Positions 58,294 to 64,000 of a stretch of DNA of 64,000 nt are shown here, piece after piece. The DNA is from Sva-07 sp963710625 (GTDB taxonomy: Bacteria; Actinomycetota; Acidimicrobiia; Acidimicrobiales; Ilumatobacteraceae): positions 124,001-188,000 of the forward strand of contig CAVQBG010000017.1 in NCBI GenBank assembly GCA_963710625.1, in the 5' to 3' direction. The position numbers were made by a program, and so were the translations under genes. Each line of letters begins with the position of its first letter. The first letter of the stretch is position 1. Under the pieces are notes generated by a model that saw only the letters and a list, made by a program, of their open reading frames with translations, was not told the origin of the DNA and searched no databases.

Positions 58294-59541
58294 GTGCCGC
58301 AGCTCTCCGCCGACGATGCCCGTTTCTCGGCGCCGCTCACACTCCTGCAGAGCCTGCGCAGCTTCTCGACACAGCTGCTCGCGATCCACACGGTCGACGA
58401 AGTGGCACGGGCGCTGATGACCGACGGCGTCGATGCGGCGGGTGCCACCGGCGGTTCGTTGATGATCGTCCAGGGCACCCGCCTGCAGATGATCTCGGAA
58501 CGCAACCTCGGTGACGACATCACCACCGCCTGGAGCGACTTCGACATCCGACCAGGGCTCGACCCGATCTCCGACGCACTGACCGATCAGACCCCGGCCT
58601 TCTATCCCGATCGCGCCGGTCTCCTGCTGGCGTACCCGCATCTCCAGGACACGATCGAACCCACACCACATCACGCCTGGGTCGTCCTCCCGCTCCTCCA
58701 CGACGGGCTTCCGATCGGATCCCTCGGGTTCACCTACGAGCAACCACAGCCGTTCGGCACCGCCGAGCAGTTGGCACTCCTGACGATCGCCGACCTCGCC
58801 ACACAGGCGGTCATCCGAGTGCTGTCAGCGATCGAGGAGCGCCAGGCGTTCGAATCGCTTCACGCGGCGTTGCTCGATCTCGTTGTCCCACAGCTCGACG
58901 GCGTCACCACCGCGACTGCACATCTCACTGCGGCGAAGACGTCCGAGGCGGGAGGCGACTGGTTCAATGCAACCGAGCTCGCCGATGGTCACCTGCTGTT
59001 CGTCATCGGTGACGTCGCGCATCACGGCACGGCCGCCGTGGGCGAGATGGGGCGGATCCGGGCGGTGGTCCTCGCCTACGCCGTCGAGGAGCATCCGACC
59101 AATCGGATCGCCGATTTGACCACACTGACCCTGTCGAAGCTGAGCTCCACGTTCGCCACGGCGTGCATCGTGCTCTACGACCCGAGTACGCGGACGCTCA
59201 GCTGGACGAATGCAGGCCATCCGTATCCGGTGATCGTTCCGGCATCAGGTGCGGCGTACCTGCTGGAGGACACCCACGGACCGCCACTCGGCGTGGAGAC
59301 CGGGGCCTCCTACGAACGAAGTGTTCGCACCTTGGACCCGGGCGACACCGTACTGCTCTACTCGGACGGCCTGATCGAACGGCGCGGACACGACATCGAC
59401 GAGGATTTCGCGCGCCTGCTCGACGCGATCCCGCTCGACGCCGAGCGACCGGCCGGCCTCGTCGACGAGGTGCTCGGCCGACTCCATCCCACAGGGCTGC
59501 ACGACGACGACATCGCCGTGCTCGCGATCACGGTCGACTGA
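58294..59541 (+). CDS. GAF-domain PP2C-type (SpoIIE/RsbU) phosphatase
   Basis: A 415-residue phosphatase. A GAF sensor domain (about 20-175; SLGFTYEQPQPFGTAEQLAL near its end) precedes a short helix and the PP2C domain (about 195-415): EAGGDWFNATEL (metal Asp), VIGDVAHHGTAAVGEM (Asp), LSWTNAGHPYPVIV, LLYSDGLIERRG and DDDIAVLAI. It should dephosphorylate the STAS antagonist in response to a ligand or redox signal read by GAF. GTG 58294 is preferred to TTG 58258; a weak GGGACA element lies 9 nt upstream of it. Confidence 0.92.
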   Translation: MPQLSADDARFSAPLTLLQSLRSFSTQLLAIHTVDEVARALMTDGVDAAGATGGSLMIVQGTRLQMISERNLGDDITTAWSDFDIRPGLDPISDALTDQTPAFYPDRAGLLLAYPHLQDTIEPTPHHAWVVLPLLHDGLPIGSLGFTYEQPQPFGTAEQLALLTIADLATQAVIRVLSAIEERQAFESLHAALLDLVVPQLDGVTTATAHLTAAKTSEAGGDWFNATELADGHLLFVIGDVAHHGTAAVGEMGRIRAVVLAYAVEEHPTNRIADLTTLTLSKLSSTFATACIVLYDPSTRTLSWTNAGHPYPVIVPASGAAYLLEDTHGPPLGVETGASYERSVRTLDPGDTVLLYSDGLIERRGHDIDEDFARLLDAIPLDAERPAGLVDEVLGRLHPTGLHDDDIAVLAITVD

Positions 59542-59567
59542 GCACCCGACGGCACCTCGGACGCGAA

Positions 59568-59598
59568 CGTGCCCGCCGAAGCGAGTCCGGCGGGCACG
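59568..59598. terminator. Bidirectional terminator hairpin between PP2C and csbD
   Basis: Arms CGTGCCCGCCG (59568-59578) and CGGCGGGCACG (59588-59598) form a perfect 11-bp stem with a 9-nt loop between two convergent genes. Confidence 0.7.
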
Positions 59599-59618
59599 TC
59601 GAGTTGCTCTGACGGTGG

Positions 59619-59804
59619 TCAGCTCAACTTCTTCTTCACGCTGTCGACCGCATCGTCGAGCTTGTCCTTGGCATCGTCGAACATGTTCTTGACCTTGCCG
59701 GCGGTCTCGTCGGCTTGGCCCTCGCGCTTGAGGTCGTCGTTGTCGGTCAGGTCACCAGCGGCCTGCTTGATTCGGCCCTTGGCCTGGTCGGTCTCTGCAC
59801 TCAT
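59619..59804 (-). CDS. csbD: CsbD-family general stress protein
   Basis: A 61-residue CsbD-like protein: AKGRIKQAAGDLTDNDDLKREGQADETAGKV, quoted by its two halves AKGRIKQAAGDLT and EGQADETAGKVKN, is the family core. The polar, helical protein has no known activity; csbD is a SigB-dependent gene in Bacillus. A strong ribosome-binding site (GAAGGAGA) precedes the ATG. A SigF-type promoter lies 50 bp upstream, consistent with stress control here too. Confidence 0.92.
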   Translation of the reverse strand: MSAETDQAKGRIKQAAGDLTDNDDLKREGQADETAGKVKNMFDDAKDKLDDAVDSVKKKLS

Positions 59805-59854
59805 GGGGTTCTCCTTCGTTGTCGGGGGACGGGGGTGGCCCGCTCCACGACGGA

Positions 59855-59880
59855 GTACCCGGTCACGCCGAGGTCAAACC
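59855..59880 (-). promoter_or_regulatory. SigF/SigB-type promoter of csbD
   Basis: On the minus strand GGTTT (59876-59880), 15 nt, GGGTAC (59855-59860). It lies 50 nt before the csbD ATG, leaving room for the ribosome-binding site. Confidence 0.75.
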
Positions 59881-59893
59881 ATCGCCTGGAGGA

Positions 59894-60466
59894 TCAGCGG
59901 GAGAAGTTCTCGAAGTACCGGCTCGGGGTGGGGCCTCGTTGGCCCTGGTACTTCGACCCGCTGGCGCCCGTGCCGTACGGCTGGTCGGCGGGCGTCGTCA
60001 TCTGCATGAAGCTGACCTGGCCGATCTTCATTCCCGGGTAGAGCGTGATCGGCAGGCTGGCCACGTTCGCGAGCTCGAGCGTGATGTGGCCATCGAAGCC
60101 GGCATCGATGAACCCGGCGGTCGAATGGATCAGCAGGCCGAGACGGCCGAGTGACGACTTACCCTCCACCCGCCCGACCAGGTCGTCGGGGACACCGATC
60201 CGCTCGAGCGTCGAGCCCAGCACGAATTCACCGGGGTGCAGGATGAACGGTTCTTCCGACGCCTCCGGGATCTCGATCAGTTCCGTGAGGTCGACCATGT
60301 CGAGCTTGACGTCGATCACGCCGCGGGTGTGGTTGCGGAAGACCCGGAACAGGTTGGAGATGCGCACGTCGATCGACGACGGCTGGATCAACGACTCGTC
60401 GAGCGGGTCGATCGCGATCCGCCCGGCGGCGAGCTGTTCACGGAGGGTGCGGTCGGACAGGATCAC
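59894..60466 (-). CDS. dcd: dCTP deaminase
   Basis: A 190-residue trimeric dCTP deaminase that supplies dUTP for dTMP synthesis. ILSDRTLREQL at the N-terminus, QPSSIDVRI, the nucleotide-site GKSSLGRLGL, and HSTAGFIDAGFDGHITLEL with the catalytic Glu are all present. The C-terminus (YQGQRGPTPSR) is the usual flexible lid. The start is GTG 60466; TAACGT lies 8 nt upstream (leaderless type). Confidence 0.94.
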   Translation of the reverse strand: MILSDRTLREQLAAGRIAIDPLDESLIQPSSIDVRISNLFRVFRNHTRGVIDVKLDMVDLTELIEIPEASEEPFILHPGEFVLGSTLERIGVPDDLVGRVEGKSSLGRLGLLIHSTAGFIDAGFDGHITLELANVASLPITLYPGMKIGQVSFMQMTTPADQPYGTGASGSKYQGQRGPTPSRYFENFSR

Positions 60467-60523
60467 GGTCGCCCACGTTAGTGACCCACCCCCCGCCGCC
60501 CCGCCCCTCCCCTCCCACACCCC

Positions 60524-60681
60524 GTTTGCGTCGAGGTTTCGGTGGGACAGGTCACCCGGTTCGCGTCGAGGTTTCGGTGGGACGGGTCACCCGAAACGCG
60601 ACACAAACGCTCACACCCGCTCACCACCCCGTTTGCGTCGAGGTCTCGGTGGGGTGGGCCACCCGAAATGCAGCACAAACG
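60524..60681. repeat. Cluster of GTTTGCGTCGAGG palindromic repeats
   Basis: Three units: a left half at 60524-60557, a full unit at about 60558-60609 and another at 60631-60681. Each reads G(T)TTGCGTCGAGGTTTCGG, then TGGGACGGGTCACCC, then GAAACGCGACACAAACG, so the halves are imperfect inverted repeats. A related copy lies at 30011-30062. They fill the gap between dcd and the paiB-like pseudogene. Confidence 0.8.
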
Positions 60682-60722
60682 GGCGGGGATGGGAGGCGGT
60701 CGCCGGAAGTACGGTCGGCGAG

Positions 60723-61369
60723 GTGTACGTGCCGAAGGCGAATCCGGTCGAGGAGCCCGAGGAGATTCTGCGGCTGCTGCGCGCGGCAGCGATCGGGCAC
60801 CTCGTGTCGAGTGACGGAGCGGCCGGCTTCGCAGCCACACCGATTCCGTTCCTCGTCGACGACGGCGTCACCACCGTCCGAGCCCATCTTGCCCGCGCGA
60901 ATCCGCATCGGCGGCACCTGGCAGAGGCGCCGGCGATGCTGATCGTCTCTATCAGCGATGCGTACGTGTCGCCGAGCTGGTACCCGTCGAAGGCCGACGA
61001 CCCGAGGGTGGTCCCCACGGCCAACCACGAGGTCGTCCACCTGCATGGCTCGATCGGTGTCCACGATGATCCGACCTTCGTCCGATCGGTTGTCACCGAC
61101 CTCACCGAGTTCCACGAAGCGAGAGTCGTGTCACGGTTTCGACCCACCGCCGTTGTGGTCGGTCGATGACCCTCCGGACGACTTCATCGATCGGCAGCTC
61201 CGGGCGATCGATGAGGATCGAATTGACGATCGATCGCGTAGTCGCGAAGCGCAAGCTGAGCCAGAACCGGAGCGAGGCCGATGTCGCCGGCGTGATCGAC
61301 GGACTGCGACAGACCTCCGAACGGCGACGCCACGACGTTGCCGACGCGATGGAGCGCAAGCTTCCTTGA
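60723..61369 (+). pseudogene. paiB-like FMN-binding protein gene with two frameshifts
   Basis: The first frame (GTG 60723 to TGA 61169) encodes the N-terminal two thirds of a PaiB-type split-barrel protein: VYVPKANPV, HLARANPHRRHL, AYVSPSWYPSKADDPRVVPT and VVHLHGS. The next part of the family sequence (PLWSVDDPPDDFIDRQLRAI) continues one frame later from about 61140. The last part (IELTIDRVVAKRKLSQNRSE, then ADVAGVIDGL) continues a further frame later from about 61213 to TGA 61369. So two single-base insertions, or equivalent changes, break one gene. Assembly error cannot be excluded. Confidence 0.8.
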
Positions 61370-61453
61370 TGTTTCGCATGCGGGCCGACGGTTCGAGCCC
61401 GCCAGGAGATAGAACGACGGACGACGTTCGAACCCTTGGAAGGACCTGGTGAC

Positions 61454-61771
61454 GTGGCAACAGCATTGATGGTGTGGATCGATCAGGATCTGTGTACGGG
61501 TGACGGCATCTGCTCGGAGATCTGCCCCGACGTGTTCGTGTCCCGCGACGACGGCCTCTGGGTCGTGAAGGAAGAAGCCGCTCACTTCGGCACGACGACC
61601 ATCTTCGATGGTGCCGAAGGCGCCGGTCATGGCCCCGACAACGGCCGTGGCGTCGCGCAGATCCCCGACTCGCTGATCGATCTCGCGGTCGACGCCGCCG
61701 AGGAATGCCCCGGTGAATGCATCATGATCGAGCCGTACGACCAAGGTGCCATCGACGCACGCGGCGTCTGA
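61454..61771 (+). CDS. Ferredoxin with Asp-ligand-type 4Fe-4S motif
   Basis: A 105-residue ferredoxin. GTG 61454 is preceded by GGAAGGACC. The cluster motif CTGDGICSEICPDVF (Cys14, Asp17, Cys20, Cys24) has Asp at the second position, as in Pyrococcus-type ferredoxins, and AAEECPGECI supplies the last Cys. A 3Fe-4S cluster is also possible. A 25-residue insertion between the two halves lengthens it. Such ferredoxins often serve cytochromes P450; no partner is encoded here. Confidence 0.88.
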   Translation: MATALMVWIDQDLCTGDGICSEICPDVFVSRDDGLWVVKEEAAHFGTTTIFDGAEGAGHGPDNGRGVAQIPDSLIDLAVDAAEECPGECIMIEPYDQGAIDARGV

Positions 61772-61815
61772 CGTTCGGTGCCCACCACGGGCTCCCGCTA
61801 TCCTGGGCGCCTCGT

Positions 61816-61889
61816 GCGGATGTAGTTCAATGGTAGAACATCAGCTTCCCAAGCTGAGAACGCGGGTTCGATTCCCGTCATCCGCTCCA
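61816..61889 (+). tRNA. tRNA-Gly (anticodon CCC)
   Basis: The cloverleaf closes by eye: acceptor GCGGATG/CATCCGC, D-arm GTTC-AATGGTA-GAAC, anticodon stem TCAGC/GCTGA with loop TTCCCAA, and T-arm CGGGTTCGATTCCCG. CCA is encoded (61887-61889). TATCCT at 61799-61804 is a plausible -10. An integrase gene begins 125 bp downstream, so the 3' half of this tRNA is the likely attachment site. Confidence 0.93.
61862..61889. other. Probable attachment site (attL core) in the tRNA-Gly 3' end
   Basis: Tyrosine recombinases commonly use the T-arm and acceptor 3' strand of tRNA genes, and the integrase gene lies next to this end. The partner repeat would be off the right edge, so the exact core is unknown. 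Confidence 0.45.
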
Positions 61890-62013
61890 ACAATCCCGCT
61901 GGATAAGACCAGCTCACTCGCCATTTATCGGCCGTTCGAGTACGATGACGTTCTCACCGATAAGGCTGCTGTGCCTCACACGTGCCTTACGCAAAGGACA
62001 CCGGGAGGGAACA

Positions 62014-63120
62014 ATGGCCGGCAAGAGGTCATTCGGAACAATCCGAAAGTTGCCAAGTGGGCGGTACCAGGTCCGGTATCGACGGCACGGGAAACAAATG
62101 TCGAGCGGTCAGACATTCGCAACGAAGGCAGATGCACATGCCCATCTGTCTTCACTCGAGGCCGACATCAACCGAGGAACGGTCATCGACCCGCAAGTAG
62201 GACGGGTCCAGTTCGGCAACTACGCCAGGACGTGGCTGGTCCAGCGCGACCTACGTCCGCGAACGCGCGAAACCTATGAGTCTCAGCTTCGCTGGATACT
62301 CGGCACGTTCGAGGGCGCGTTGTTGAATGAGATCACACCCGGGGACGTCCGAGCGTGGCATGGCGAGCTGGTCCACTCCACGCTGCACCCCAATTCTGTG
62401 TCGAAGGTGTATCGAATGCTGCGAACCATCTTGAGCACAGCCGTCGACGACGGACTCATCAGATCAAACCCCGCTCACGTCAAGGGCGCCGCGCGTGAGT
62501 CGATGGTCGAGCGTCCACTACTCACATGGGAGCAGGTAGCGGCGCTCGCGTCCACGATCGAACCGCGCTTCTCGGCTCTCGTTTGGCTCGCGGCCGCAAC
62601 CGGTCTTCGTTTCGGGGAACTCGCGGGTCTCACCGTTGACGACGTCGACCTTGTTGGCGCCTCGGTTCGTGTCCGGCAAGCACTCGGCTTCGAACGGGGC
62701 AAGGGTGCAACACTCGGCGCGCCGAAGACCGAGAGCTCCTACCGAACCGTGTCGCTCCCCGATCCAATCGTTGATCGAATGAGCGCCCACATGGCGACCT
62801 ACCCACCAGCGCCGGCCGGTGCGCCGATGGTGTTCACCTCGGTCAAGGGAAGTCCCTTGCTCAATCGATACTTCGCTCCGTATTGGCGAAAGGCACGCGG
62901 CAGCGTCGGCCTCGATGACGTTCGCTTTCACGACCTCCGCCACCTGGCGGGCACGGAAGCGGCCTCAGCCGGCGCGTCACTTCGAGAGGTGATGGCTCGT
63001 ATGGGACACTCGACCAGTGATGCCTCGCTCCGGTACCTGAAGGCGTCGGAGAGTCGAGACCGTGAGATCGGAACGGCGATCGCTCAGCGGATCGAAGCGT
63101 CGCAGACGACCCGCCGGTAG
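62014..63120 (+). CDS. int: Tyrosine recombinase / integrase
   Basis: A 368-residue phage-type integrase. ATG 62014 has GGGAGGGA upstream. An AP2-like arm-binding domain (about 1-60: GTIRKLPSGRYQVRYRR) and a SAM-like core-binding domain (about 65-150) precede the catalytic domain. Catalytic residues: Arg in ATGLRFGEL, Lys in APKTESSYRT, His-x-x-Arg in FHDLRHL, His in RMGHSTSDASL and Tyr in LRYLKAS. GC content is visibly lower than in the surrounding genome. It marks the left end of an integrated element at tRNA-Gly. Confidence 0.95.
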   Translation: MAGKRSFGTIRKLPSGRYQVRYRRHGKQMSSGQTFATKADAHAHLSSLEADINRGTVIDPQVGRVQFGNYARTWLVQRDLRPRTRETYESQLRWILGTFEGALLNEITPGDVRAWHGELVHSTLHPNSVSKVYRMLRTILSTAVDDGLIRSNPAHVKGAARESMVERPLLTWEQVAALASTIEPRFSALVWLAAATGLRFGELAGLTVDDVDLVGASVRVRQALGFERGKGATLGAPKTESSYRTVSLPDPIVDRMSAHMATYPPAPAGAPMVFTSVKGSPLLNRYFAPYWRKARGSVGLDDVRFHDLRHLAGTEAASAGASLREVMARMGHSTSDASLRYLKASESRDREIGTAIAQRIEASQTTRR

Positions 63121-63190
63121 CTCTTTGCTCCGTGGCCCGTGACAAGCAGACGTCAGCCGGTCCTTCGAACACGCGCCGGTCACGCCGTCG

Positions 63191-63439
63191 TCAGCTGATC
63201 GACTCGACTCGATGGTTCGCGAGCCAGGTGTCGATGTCACGAGGGTCGAAACGAACGTACTTGCCGACCTTGTGGAACGGAACACGACGCTCGGCGACAA
63301 GTCGCCGCACAAACCGTTCACTCGTCCCAAGGCGGTCAGCGAGGTCCAGCACGCCGAGCAAGCCGGCCGCTCTCGGATCTGATGCCGACCCTGGCTTGGC
63401 TATCGGCCTGGTCGTCATCTCGGCCTGATCGGAGGTCAT
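63191..63439 (-). CDS. Excisionase-like helix-turn-helix protein
   Basis: An 82-residue protein, from ATG 63439 (ATG 63418 possible). Residues about 30-80 form the winged-helix excisionase fold: LLGVLDLADRLGTSERFVRR, then VPFHKVGKYVRFDPRDIDTWL. Such proteins direct excision by the cognate integrase. It converges with the integrase gene, separated by 70 bp. Confidence 0.85.
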   Translation of the reverse strand: MTSDQAEMTTRPIAKPGSASDPRAAGLLGVLDLADRLGTSERFVRRLVAERRVPFHKVGKYVRFDPRDIDTWLANHRVESIS

Positions 63440-63810
63440 CGATCTCTCCCAACTCGTTCGGATATCTGGAGAAGGCCCCACGAGATCCAACTCCGTTACG
63501 CAAGTCGATGGAGAAATCGATCGGCTGGATCGAATGGGACGACCTGTTCGCGCCCGGCCGGCCACCTAGTTCCGAGGTCAGCGCGCCGAGAGCCGCGGCC
63601 GACGTCGGCACCTGATGCACTCGGGCGCATCGGTGGACGCGGACGCGAGCGGGATGGAGTATCAGACCCGGTCGACGGAGGCGAGCTGACGGTCGTGACG
63701 CAACCACTGACCGTCGCTGGTTCGGCGATGGTCGTCGGGATTATGCAGTGTGCGACTTGGGCCGCAGTGTGGCGCGAGAGGGGCTCCGACGGCGGTGATT
63801 ATCCCGAGCG
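63440..63810. other. Stretch without a supported gene
   Basis: About 370 bp of the integrated element in which I see no open frame with a recognisable start, motif or composition. A frame on the plus strand at 63695-63880 has no support. Confidence 0.5.
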
Positions 63811-63999
63811 TTATCGAGTGTCCCCGGACGGCTCCTTTGGGACGGTGGAACGCGGTCCGCTGTGCTCATCGATCTGTTGAGCGAGGCGCCGGACGTCGAT
63901 GCTGGTGGTCGTGTCGACCTCGATCAGTCGGCCGATCCCGAGCGGTCCGAGCCGCTCGAGAGCTTCGAACTGAACGAGGAGCTCGGCGCTGGTTCGCAT
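63811..63999 (-). CDS. Possible C-terminal end of an element-encoded protein
   Basis: A minus-strand frame reaching the right window edge encodes 62 residues, with a plausible helical segment (TSAELLVQFEALERLGPLGI) and a strand-like IEVDTTTSIDV. It probably continues beyond the window. I do not recognise it, and it could be spurious. Confidence 0.3.
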   Translation of the reverse strand: MRTSAELLVQFEALERLGPLGIGRLIEVDTTTSIDVRRLAQQIDEHSGPRSTVPKEPSGDTR

Positions 64000-64000
64000 C

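Noticed and set aside
60524..60681. A CRISPR array
   Set aside because: Repeats are imperfect palindromes with no uniform unique spacers and no cas genes.
61380..61410. A GGTTCGAGCCCGCC stretch resembling a tRNA T-arm remnant
   Set aside because: No matching anticodon or acceptor sequence; it is better explained as a short 6-bp-stem hairpin after the paiB-like gene.
63695..63880. A 61-residue plus-strand frame in the integrated element
   Set aside because: No ribosome-binding site, motif or recognisable composition.

Overview
The window comes from a very GC-rich actinobacterium. The gene set fits a free-living member of the class Acidimicrobiia (Ilumatobacter-like), but that placement is inference. 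The evidence is an actinobacterial dnaK-grpE-dnaJ-hspR operon with a HAIR operator, a SigF/UsfX-type stress sigma system, the GlgE alpha-glucan pathway with a TreS-Pep2 fusion, a DUF222/HNH protein, and many starts that look leaderless.

Layout: (1) 1-0.6 kb, the end of a SWIM zinc-finger gene. (2) 0.6-13.7 kb, a MoxR/DUF58/transglutaminase-fold operon, then divergently a 1561-residue membrane-anchored Ig-repeat protein, an FtsK/EccC-like protein and a coupled protein of unknown function. The transglutaminase-fold and FtsK-like proteins have both lost their catalytic residues. (3) 13.7-18.4 kb, the heat-shock operon and cytidine deaminase. (4) 18.4-26.3 kb, exported proteins: an M14 carboxypeptidase, a subtilase with three essentially identical 381-bp repeats, and two paralogous secreted proteins with a related domain. 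(5) 26.4-31.4 kb, phosphoglycerate mutase, a cyclic-nucleotide-binding protein, a membrane Fe-S oxidoreductase and a DUF222/HNH nuclease. (6) 31.5-48.3 kb, a seven-gene overlapping run glgX-glgE-treS/pep2-malQ-glgB-treZ-ndh with treY convergent. TreS makes maltose from trehalose, Pep2 phosphorylates it, GlgE polymerises it and GlgB branches it; GlgX, MalQ, TreY and TreZ recycle the glucan back to trehalose. (7) 48.4-52.5 kb, a GH114-like lipoprotein, an amidohydrolase and a DEAD-box helicase. (8) 52.5-59.9 kb, a general-stress island with a SigF-like sigma factor, UsfX/RsbW-type kinases, a STAS antagonist, a GAF-PP2C phosphatase, and effectors (Dps, flavoprotein disulfide oxidoreductase, Usp-like protein, LuxR regulator, CsbD, a 25-residue membrane peptide). 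Most units in it carry a hand-readable GTTT-N15/16-GGGTA-type promoter, often exactly 9 nt before the start codon. (9) 59.9-64 kb, dcd, a twice-frameshifted paiB-like gene, a ferredoxin, tRNA-Gly(CCC), and the left end of an integrated element (integrase, excisionase) that runs off the window.

Several families of short palindromic repeats are scattered between, and sometimes inside, genes. All functional calls come from reading motifs by eye; no database search was run.
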